Shown here: piece by piece, positions 7,958 to 19,900 of the stretch | Layout: every line of letters starts with the position of its first letter | How positions within the stretch are numbered: position 1 is the first letter of the stretch | Assembly: GCF_012641275.1 (NCBI RefSeq) | Contig: NZ_JABAIA010000003.1 | Coordinates: 310,001 to 374,000 of the forward strand | Length of the DNA: 64,000 nt | Reading direction: 5' to 3' | Source: Chitinophaga varians | Lineage (GTDB): Bacteria; Bacteroidota; Bacteroidia; Chitinophagales; Chitinophagaceae | Position numbers and translations under genes: made by a program | Notes under the pieces: model-generated | The model's database searches: none | What the model saw: the letters and a program-made list of their open reading frames with translations, nothing else | What the model was told of the DNA's origin: nothing

Positions 7958-10900
7958 ATGAGAAAAGAGCTGTCCTCGAAGACCCTGTCTGAGCTGCTGA
8001 TTAACCAGAAAGATCAACGCGATAAAGGCGTCAGTTTTATAGTAGCAGCTAACAGGACCAATTTCCTGTCCTATCATCAGTTGTACCAGGACGCTTTGCA
8101 GCTGTTGGGATATTTACAACATAAAGGATTGAAACCCGGTGATGAACTGGTGTTGCAGCTGGACGACAGCCAGCAGTTTATTCAGTATTTCTGGGCCTGT
8201 ATTTTAGGAGGGATCATACCTGTACCGGTTTCTGTTACGCATTACAGCGAAAATGCCAGAAAACTGTATAAGATAAGGGCATATCTTAAAAACCCTTACA
8301 TCGTTACCACGCCCGCGCATTATGAAAAGTTGTGCAAACAGGATTATAGTGATGGCGCTGCCGACCGCACTTTTTATGACCAGGTGCTGTTCCTGGATGA
8401 AAACAAAGACAATTTCCCGGCGGGAACACCGGTAAATGTTACACCGGACGATATCGCGTTTCTCCAGTTCTCTTCCGGTTCTACCGGCAATCCCAAAGGT
8501 GTGGAGCTCCGGCACCGCAACCTGATCGCCAATATCTCCGCGGTATTGGAAGCCTATGAATGCACCGACGATGATATCTTTCTGAGCTGGATGCCGCTTA
8601 CCCACGACCTGGGATTAATTGGGTACCATCTTAATCCGCTGGCGGCGGGCATACAACAATACATCATGCCTACGGACCTGTTCATCAGGCATCCGTTGTT
8701 ATGGCTGCAGAAAGCCTCTGATTACCGCGTTACCATCACCTGTTCTCCCAACTTCGGGTATAAATATTATTTAAATCATTTTTCAGAAGAGAAAGGAGAA
8801 GGTTTAGACCTGTCTTCTTTAAGGATCATCCTGAATGGCGCCGAGCCTATTTCTGCCAGCCTGGCGAGAACTTTCAACGAGAGGATGGCGGCCTATAAGC
8901 TCAATCCGATGGCCATGCGCGCGGTTTACGGGCTGGCGGAGGCCACGCTGGAAATCACGTTCCCCAGGGCGGATGTGCCTTTCCAGAGCGTATTTGTGAA
9001 AAGGGAAGCGTTGACGATCGGGAAAGATATTACTAATGCCCTGGAGAAGAAGCCAGCGGCAGACACCCTCGAAGTGGTGGCCGTGGGTACCCTCATAGGC
9101 GACTTTCAGCTGCGGATCGCCAATGAGAAAGGCACTGCGCTGCCTGCCGGCCATGCCGGCGTTATCTGGGTGAAAAGCGCTTGTGTGGCGGGTCGCTATT
9201 ACAACAATGACGCCGCCAGCAAAAGCACCTTCAGGGATGGCTGGCTGAACACCGGCGATACAGGGTTTGTGCTGAACGATGTGTTGTATATCATGGGCAG
9301 GGTAAAGGACATCATTTTCGTGAATGGCGGCAACGTATATCCGCATGATATAGAGCATACTTTAGAAACGCTGGACGAGATTGATACCGGTAAAGTAGTG
9401 GCCTGTGGCATCCCTGATGAGGCCAATGGATCAGAATCCATCGTTGTTTTTGTGGTGCATAAAATGTCTGCGGAGAAATTTTTGCCCATGATATCACTGG
9501 TGAAAAGGACTGTGGCATCGCGGCTGGGACTGGAAGTGAAACAGGTAATTCCGGTGAGGAAGATCTTCAAGACCACCAGCGGAAAAGTAAGAAGACATCT
9601 ATTTGTTGAAGAATATATCAAAGGCGCTTACAACGAGGCGATCAAAGAAATAGCCGTTGCAGAGAAAGCTGTCGCCCCGGCAGAAGCGGTAGCTACCCTG
9701 CCGTTACCGGAGGCTACTACCGTCAACGTACATACGTTATCCCGTGTGAAGGAATGGCTGGAGGCCTGGCTGATACAGCATTTGCATACTACGCCGGCAG
9801 AAATGGCGGCCCAAAGGACGTTTGCTGAATATGGCCTTACTTCCATACTGGCCGTGCAACTGGCGGCCGATCTGGAACTTTTCCTGCATATGCCGGTGGA
9901 AAATACAGTGGTATTCAATTATCCCACCGTACAAAGCCTGGCCACGCATTTCGCCGGAATGGCGCTCCCGTTGCCGGAAAATAAACATATAGCACCGCAG
10001 ACAACGCCTGCCGGTAATCAGTTGGCCGTTGTGGGCATCGGTTGCCGTTTTCCGGGCAATGTGAACTCGCCTGAAGCGATGTGGGAGTTGTTAAGATCAT
10101 CCCGCAATGCGGTGAGCATAGTGCCGGACAACCGCTGGGACATATCCGCTTATTTCGATCAACAGGAAGATGCGCCCGGTAAAATGTATACCCGTCACGG
10201 TGGTTTTATTGAAAACGTTGACCAGTTTGATCCGTTGTTTTTCGGTATTTCCCCCAAAGAGGCGGCGGCGATGGACCCGCAGCAGCGGCTGCTGCTGGAG
10301 GTTTGCTGGGAAGCGCTGGAACATGCCGGCATTGCGCCGTCCTCCCTGAGAGGCACGGACAGCGGCATTTTTGTAGGCATGAGCACAGATGATTATCAGC
10401 AGGTGATCCGTGATAACAGCGATGTGACCTACTACGAAGATGTATTTACCGGTCTGGGTATCGAAAGAAGCATTGCCGCCGGCAGGATCGCTTACCTGCT
10501 GGATTTCCACGGCCCCGCGCTGCAGCTGGACACGGCCTGTTCGTCTTCCCTGCTGAGCGTGTACCAGGCGGCACAGAGCCTGTTGCGCAAAGAGTGTTCC
10601 CTGGCGCTGGCCGGTGGCGTGAACCTGATGCTGTCGCCGGACACGACGATCAAATTATGCCGTATGAAAGCACTTTCCCCAACGGGGCAGTGTAAAACAT
10701 TTGATGATAACGCGGACGGCTATGTGAGGGGAGAGGGCGCCGGCGTGGTGGTGCTGAAACGGTTGGAAGATGCGCTGGCAGCGGGGGATAATATCCTCGC
10801 GGTGATAAAGGGCGGTGCCGTCAACCACGACGGGCAAAGCAATGGCCTGACAGCACCCAATGGTATCGCGCAGCAGCAGCTGATAGAAAAGGCACTGAAG

Positions 10901-13900
10901 AATGCCGCCGTGGATGCCGGCAGCATACAATATATCGAAACACATGGAACAGGTACCCGTCTTGGTGACCCGGTAGAAGTACTGGCCCTGAACGCTGTAT
11001 ATGGCCGCTCCCGTAAAAAGGAAACGCCTTTGCTGGTGGGTGCCCTGAAATCAAATATCGGGCATCTGGAGGCGGCGGCGGGCATCGCCGGTTTTATAAA
11101 AACCGTACTAAGCCTGCAACACCGCCAGATTCCTGCGAGTCTTCATTTTAATACGCCTAACCGGTTTATCCCCTGGAAGGATATGGCCGTGAAGGTGACA
11201 GATATCCTCACGCCGTGGCCTGCTGCGGCGTTGCCCCGGAGAGCGGCTGTCAGTGCCTTTGGCCTGAGCGGTACCAACGTGCATATGATATTGGAAGAAG
11301 CGCTGACAGTGACAGCTCCCGAAGAAAAAACGTTGCCGGCCTATCCTTTGCTGCTGTCGGCCAAAACACCGGCTGCCTTGCAAGCGATGGTGTCAGCATA
11401 TATCGCTTTCCTGCCTCACAGCACAGACACCATCGGCGCTATTGCCCGGAGCATGGCCACCGGTCGTGATGCCCACCCTTACCGGATGGCCTGGCAGGCT
11501 GTGTCCGGAGAAGATGCTGCTGGTCAGTTGAAGGCCTATGTTGCCGGTAGGGGGGAGCATAGCGTACACACCGGAGATGCCCTGCGGTCGCCCGGCAAAA
11601 TCGCGTGGTTGTTCACCGGACAAGGCGCCCAATACTGGAACATGGGCCGCGAACTATATGACCACAACGAGGTATTTAAACGCGTGATAGATGACTGCGA
11701 TGCTTTTCTGAAAAAGACGTGGCCTTTCTCGCTGACAGACCTGCTCTATAAAAAGGATAAAGAAGAAGCCAACAGCCTGTTACGGCAAACTGTTTTCACC
11801 CAACCGGCTTTGTTTGCCGTAGAATGTGCGCTGGCAGAAGTGTGGAAGTCATGGGGCGTTACGCCTGACATCGTATTGGGGCATAGCGCCGGTGAATACG
11901 CAGCGGCCTATGCTGCAGGTGTGTTCAGCCTGTACGACGGCCTGGCGCTCATCACTGCAAGGGCTGCGCTGATGAACGCCGTCACCGAAGAAGGCAGCAT
12001 GGCCGTGGTGTTTGCAACGGCTGTCAGCGTAGCAGCAGCTATCCGGCCATATGGCAACGACATCGCTATTGCGGCAATCAACGGGCCGGAGCTGACAGTT
12101 ATTTCCGGAAAGACGGCTGCCGTGCGTGCCGTGACGCAAACATTGAAACAGTCCGGTATAAGCAGCCGGGAAATGCAGGTGTCGCATGCTTTCCATTCTC
12201 CGCTGATGGAACCGGTGCTCAAGGAGTTCCATCAAATAGCCTCCGGTGTGCATTACCATGTACCGGTGATCCCGCTGGTGTCTAACGTGACAGGTGCTAT
12301 TGCCGGCAAAGAACTGACGGATGCCGCCTACTGGGGCAAACATATCCTCTGGCCGGTGCTGTTCTCGCAAAGCATTCAAACGCTAAAAGAAACAGGTGAA
12401 TTCAACCTGATGGAGCTGGGACCACAGCCCACGCTTTTATCGATGGCGCAACTGACGCTGAAATATGAAGAACATCGTTTGCTGCCGGTGATGAGAGAAG
12501 GACGTTCGTCCTGGACCACCATGCTCAACGCCCTGATGGCATTGCATGTAAAAGGAATTAATATCAACTGGCAGGCCTTTTACGCTGCCGGTGCCCCTCA
12601 TAAAGCCATTTTGCCTACCTATCCATTCCAACGCGAACGCTACTGGATAGAAAAAAAGAATCGTCAGCCGAAAGAAAGTTTACCTGCAGTAGCGGAAATA
12701 ACCATCCCTAAAAACACGCCCATGAGTCACAAAGATCATTTACTTCCCAATAGTGCCGGATATATCGCTGAATACCTGGCAGAGAATCTGCGCAGGTTGC
12801 TGAAAATGTCACCCTCGCAGGAACTGAACGTGCACGTGCCCTTCCTCTCGCAGGGAGCGGATTCCCTCATCATGGCCAGCCTGGTGAGGAAAATAGAAAA
12901 TGAATATGGATTGAGTTTTTCCATGCGGCTGATCTTTGAAGAACTGACTTCTATTCAGCTGATGGCAGAGTATATCGCGGAGCATGCCACCGTGTTTGTA
13001 ACGGCTGATAGTATGCCGGTGGAAACAGCTCCTGTAGCTCCGGTAACAGCAGCCGTAACACCGCCTGCTGCTCCTGCGCCAGCTCCGCTGCCAGCACCGG
13101 CGTTTGCCCCGCAGATGCAAGCGCCCGGGGGGTATAACGTTATCCAGGACACGGTGCAGCTGATGCAGCAACAACTAAGCGTTATTGCGCAACAGTTTCA
13201 ATGGATGTCGCAGGGCATGCCACCGGCTGTTGTTCAGAGCAATGGAAATGGTCATGCTGCGAACGGGCATCCTATGGCAGCACCGGCTACACAGGCCAAT
13301 ACTGCCGCTGCTGCGCCTAAAAAAGGCATGTCTATTTTCCCGAAAATAGAAACCAAACCGGGACAACAGTTGCCACCGGAACAACAGGCCTACCTGAACG
13401 CGTTTATTGAAAAATACACTACCAAAACCAAAACCTCCAAGGCGCTTACGGAGAAGTACCGCCCGGTACTGGCGGACAACCGCGTATCCGCCGGCTTCCG
13501 TTTTGCGACCAAAGAAATGGTATATCCCATTGTGGCCGAGTCTTCTCTCGGGTCAAAAATGACTGACGTGGACGGAAATGAATATGTGGACCTGACCATG
13601 GGATTTGGTGTCAACTTATTAGGCCATCGCCCCGAGATAGTGACGGCCGCTATTCATAAGCAGCTGGAGAAAGGCTACCAGCTTGGACCGCAGACCTACC
13701 TGGCGGGTGAAGTGGCCACCCGCATTGCCAGGCTCACAGGCATGGACAGGGTGAGCTTCCACAACTCCGGCACCGAAGCGGTAATGTCTGCCATGCGACT
13801 GGCCCGTACCACCAGCGGTAAAAAGAAGATCGCTATTTTCCTCGGTTCCTATCACGGCTATTTTGATGGTACGCTGGCCATGGTGGAGGATATCGAACAT

Positions 13901-16900
13901 GACCGTATCGGCATCCCCATTGCGCCGGGCGTTATCCCCAACATGGTGGCCGACGTGCTGGTGTTCGATTACCTCAATCCCAATGTGGTGGAACAGATCC
14001 GTGCGCATGCACACGAACTGGCGGCTGTACTGGTGGAACCCATTCAGAGCAGAAGGCCGGGCTATCAGCCCAAAGCGCTGTTACAGGAACTGCGTGCCAT
14101 GACAGAACAGGAAAAAATCATCCTGATCTTTGATGAAATGATTACCGGTTTCCGCGTTCACCCGGGCGGAGTACAGGCCCATTTTGGTATTCGCGCAGAC
14201 ATGGTCACCTACGGCAAGATCGCCGGCGGCGGCATGCCCATCGGCATCATTGCCGGCAGGGACTGGTGTATGCAGGCTTTTGACGGCGGGCTGTGGAACT
14301 ATAAAGATGATTCCTATCCCAAGGCGGAAACTACTTTCCTGGCCGGTACGTTCTGTAAACATCCGTTGAGCATGGTGGCTTCCCTGGCCGTTTTAGGAGA
14401 ACTGGAAAGACAAGGCCCCGCTTTGCAGGAAAAGCTGAATATGCGCACCAGCCGCCTGATCGGCAATATCACCAAACTGCTCGATGATAACCAGGTGCCT
14501 ATCAAAGTGAACCACTTTGGCTCCCTGTTTTATTTCTCCATTTCCGGTAACATGGACCTTTTCTTCTACCATCTGCTGGAAAAAGGCGTATATATATGGG
14601 AAGGTAAAACCTGTTTCCTCTCTGCAGCGCATACCGACGATGATATTGACTTCATCGAAAAATGTTTCAGAGACACTATCACCGAATTACAGCAGGCCGG
14701 CTTTTTGCCGAAAATCGCCGCTACTAAAAAACACACCGCGCCTGTGCCGGCAGCCGTGCTGAATGTATTGCCCACCGTCATTGAAAAACAGGAGCGGCCG
14801 TCCCGCATCCCGTTGTCTTTCAGCCAGGAACGCCTGTGGTTCATCGACCAGCTGGAAGGCAGCGTACAATACAACCTGCCGGCTATTTCCAGACTGAAAG
14901 GCCGCCTGGATAAAAACGCGCTCGCGTACGCGTTGCAGTATATCGTGGATCGCCATGAAATATTACGGACCAACATTGACCAGGAAGATGGTCATACCTA
15001 TCAACAGATACAGGAATCGGTCAGCTTTCACCTCGAGGAAATAGACGACCCGTTGTACCAGCATAATGCGGCCGCGCTGCAAACGTACATTGCCGGCCTG
15101 GTGAACACGCCTTTTAAATTGTCTGAAGGCAATATGCTGAAGGCATACCTGGTCCGTATTTCAGACGCGGAGCATGTGTTGGTGCTGGTCATACATCATA
15201 TTGTTTTTGATGATTCCTCTGCACATATCTTTTTCCAGGAACTGATAGAAATATACAATGCGCGGCTGGCCGGCCGTCAGCCGGAGCTGCCCGCATTAAA
15301 AATTCAATATGCGGACTACGCTTTATGGCAGCGTCGCTTTTTACAGGGACCGCTGGTAGCGCAGAAGTTGGCCTACTGGAAGAAAAAACTGGAAGGCGTT
15401 ACCCTGCTACAGCTGCCTACGGATTTTGAACGTCCGGTAGTGAGAAGCACCCGCGGTGCTGTGATCTACATGCAGCTGGACAAGGATTTGTCTGCCAGGG
15501 TAAAGAAAATGGGACAGCAGCAGGGCGTTACTCTTTTCACCACCTTGCTCACTGCCCTGAAAGTATTGATGTCCCGTTACAGCGGGCAGGAAGACATCTG
15601 CATTGGATGCGCTACCGCCGGCAGGGCACAGGTGGAACTGGAACCGTTGCTGGGCTTTTTCGTGAACACCCTCGCGCTCCGCAGCAATCTCAGTGGCAAC
15701 CCTTCCTTTGCCGCTGCTTTGAAAGAAGTGCAGAATACGTTGTTTGATGCCCACGATAACCAGGAAGTGCCTTTTGAAAAGGTGGTGATGGAAGTGATGG
15801 GCGAGCGGGACATCCGGAAAAATCCGTTGTTCCAGGTGATGTTCACGTTGCAGAATATCCCGCTGATGTCTGAACTACGTTTAGGCGAAGCCGCTATGAC
15901 GACTGAACCAGTTATCCGCAGCACCAGCCTGTTTGATATCTTCTGGACCGTGGAAGAAAGACCGGACGGCATTGCGCTGGAAGTGGAATATTGTATAGAC
16001 TTATTCCAGGAAGCCACTATCCGGAGAATGATACAGCACTATATGGCGCTGTTGGAAGCGGCCGTACAAAGCCCGGTCACCGCTATAGGAGAACTGAAAA
16101 TGCTGAGCGTGGAAGAAACGCATCAGCTGCTGGTGACCTTCAACGATAATGTAGTGCCTTACCCGGTCAATAAAACGATTACCGCCTTGTTTGAAGAGCA
16201 GGTGGCCCATGCGCCGGACGCTATCGCTTTGTCTTTCGGAGAACAACAGCTTACTTACCGGGAACTGGAAGAACAATCGAACCGGATAGCCCATTACCTC
16301 CGTAAACAGGGCGTGAAAGAAGGGACGATGGTGCCGCTGTGCATGGAACGTTCCATTCACCTGATCGTGAGCATCCTCGGTATCCTGAAGGCCGGCGGCG
16401 CCTACGTGCCTGTTGACCCGGCTTATCCCAAAGACCGTATTGCCTATATGTTGCATGATACCGCCAGCAAACTGGTGCTGACCACCACCGACCAACAGGC
16501 GTTGCTGGCAGCGGAAGCGGAACACGCGACCCTGATTTTTGTAGATAATATTCTGGATTTACTGGCCGCTATGCCGGCGCATCCTCTGGTCGTGAAGACA
16601 GACCCGGATTCGCTGGCATATGTTATTTATACTTCCGGTTCTACCGGCCGGCCCAAAGGCGCTATGGTGATCCATCGCAACGTGACCAGCCTGGCCCGTG
16701 GCGGCAACTTCGTAGAACTGAGCAGGGAAGACACCTTACTGTCTACCGGTTCTCCTTCTTTCGATGCCACTACCATCGAATATTGGGGCATGTTACTGAA
16801 TGGCGGACAGCTGGTATTATGCCCGGAAAAAAGGCTGCTGGACAACCAGTTGCTCAAACAGGAGATCCGTCAGCGGGGCGTGACCAAAATGTGGTTTACC

Positions 16901-19900
16901 GCCAGCTGGTTTAATCAACTGGTGGATGACGATATCTCTATTTTTGAAGGGCTGACCGCAGTGATGGCAGGCGGCGAAAAGTTATCAGAGGAACATATCC
17001 GTAAATTCCGTGCGGCTTATCCTGCTACACAGATCATTAACGGTTACGGCCCTACGGAAAATACCACTTTCTCCCTTACCTGGAATATCACCGCGGTGGT
17101 GCCGGGCAAGAGTATTCCTATCGGCCGTCCATTGGCCAACCGCACCGCCTATGTATTGGACAGCGCCATGCAACTGTTGCCGGTAGGCACGCCGGGAGAG
17201 CTGTATGTGGGCGGCGACGGCGTTTCCCGCGGATACCTGAATCAACCTGAATTAACAGCGGAGAAATTTGTGACAGACCCCTTCAGCGAACAACGCGGCG
17301 CCCGGCTGTACCGCACCGGTGACCGTGCCCGCTGGCTGCCGGACGGCACAGTGGAGTACCTGGGACGCATGGACGATCAGATTAAAATGCGCGGCTACAG
17401 AATAGAACCCGGTGAAATAGAAAGAGCGCTGAACAACCTGGAAGCCGTGGCTGCCAGCTGCGTGGTGGTGAAAGAACAACAGGCGGCCGACAAAAAGCTG
17501 GTCAGCTATTATGTGCCCGACCACCAGGCCGTGCTCCGCACAGAACAGGAGCTGTACCTGCAACAGGTGGCCACCTGGAAAGAACTGTATGAAACAGCTT
17601 ACAGCAAAGCCGATGAAGTAAAAGACCTCGACGGGGAATTTAACATCACCGGCTGGAACGACAGTTTCACGGGTGAAGCCATACCAGCGCAGAACATGCG
17701 CAGCTGGCTGGAAGACATTACCGGCGTGGTACTGTCCACCAACCCGCGTAATGTACTGGAAATAGGATGCGGTACCGGCCTGATTTACTTCCAGCTGGCC
17801 GGTCACGTCGAAAAATATATTGGCACCGACTTCTCGCAGGTGTCTACCCGTCAGTTGCAACAGCACATCGACAAAGGCCTGCGCCACTATCCTGACACCG
17901 TGCTGAAGGTATGTGCAGCGCATGAAGTGACGCTGGAGGAAGGCACCACCATTGATACCGTGATCCTGAACTCTATTGTACAATATTTCCCGGGCGCGCA
18001 GTACATGTCTGATGTGCTGGACAACGCCATTACCCTGTTGAAAGGGAAGGGGCATATCGTGATCGGGGACGTCAGAGACCTGCGTTTACTGCCTTCTTTC
18101 AAACGCCGGCTGCAACTGGACAAGCTGCAAAGTAAAACCAGTCTCCGCGAATTCGAATGGAATGTGGACCAGGAAGTATGGAAAGAAGAAGAGCTGTGTT
18201 TTTCGCCCGCTTATTTCTTCCAGCTGCAATCATTGTACCCGGAAATTACCCATGTGGACATTCAATGGAAACAGGGCGATTATATCAATGAACTGACGCT
18301 TTACCGCTACACCGTAGTGTTGCACCTCGATATAGAAAAACCGGTGCTGCAGCCGCAATGGCAGGCATGGGACGAAATAACCGATAAGCACAGTGTCTTG
18401 TCCCGCTTAGCTGCCGGTCAGCCTCGTATTGCCTTGCAGCATGTACCTAACCCGAGGCTGTGGAAAGAAAGACTGCTGGAACAGGCGCTTTCCAACAGAA
18501 GCGTTAACCAGGTGGGCGATCTGGCGGACTATATTTTGACGCCGGACGATGATACCAAAGTGGTGAACGAGATACTGGCCGCTGCTAAAGCCGCCGGTTA
18601 TCATTACCGTTTCCTGCTGAACGAAGATCCGTTTAAAATAAACCTGCTGCTGGAACAAGTGCCGTTCAACGGTTTTGTGGAACCATCCTACAGCAAGTCC
18701 GCCGGTTATATCGACGGTATAAAGACCAATATCCCCCTGTTCCCCGATATCTGCGAAGTACTGGAGAAAGATATCCGGGCGCAGTTACAACAAAGGCTGC
18801 CGGAATACATGGTGCCTTTCGCTTTTGTGCCCATGCAGCTGTTACCGTTGACCAGCAATGGTAAAGTGGACCGCCGGTTTTTAACGGAATGGGAATTTAT
18901 ACAACGCAAGCGCATATTGAATTACCAGGCGCCGGTCACCGCTGCCGAACAACAGCTGGCCGATATCTGGCAACGCCTGCTGGGCCTGGAACGTATCGGC
19001 ACGCAGGATAATTTCTTTGAGCTGGGCGGGCACTCCCTGCTGGCTACCCGTGCGGTATCTGCCATCCGTAAAGAGATGGAAGCAGAGCTGACCGTAAAAG
19101 ACTTTTTCCTGCATCCTACAATCGCCTCACTGGCCGCCTACCTGCAACTGCAACATAAAGGGCTGCTGCTGCCTGCGCTCTTCGCGGGAGAAAGGCCCGC
19201 ACAAATTCCGCTGTCGTTCAGCCAGGAACGCCTGTGGTTTATTGATCAATTGGAAGGCAGCGTGTCTTATCACATGCCGGTCGTGTTAAGGCTGAAAGGC
19301 GTGCTGGACAATGCCGCGCTGGGACATGCCATTGGGCAGATCGTACACCGCCACGAATCGCTGCGCACCATCATCAGGCAAACGCAGGGAAAACCGTACC
19401 AGCAGCTGCTGGACAAAGACCAGTGGCAGCTGGTGGTAGTGGACGATGCCGCTTTAAGCGAAGACGCCGCAGCCTTGCAGGACTATATCACCAGCCTGGT
19501 ATACAAACCGTTTGACCTGGCCCAGGATTTTATGCTGCGCGCGCATTTGTTGCGGGTGTCGGCAGAAGAGCATGTACTGGTGCTGATGATGCACCATATT
19601 GCTTCCGATGGCTGGTCGGTATCGATATTGGTGGACGAGCTTATCACGCTGTACCGTGCGTACAGCACCGGCGGCGCGGCACACCTGCCTGCCCTGGACA
19701 TCCAGTACCCGGACTATGCCATCTGGCAACGCACGCACCTCGAAGGCGCTGCTTTAAAGAAACGGCTGGTGTACTGGCAGGAAAAACTGTCGGGAGTGGA
19801 CGTATTGCAACTGCCAACAGATTTTTCGCGTCCTCCGATACAGAGCACACGCGGTGCTATCAGCCGCTTCCGCCTGGACAGGGAACTGCGTGACCAGCTG

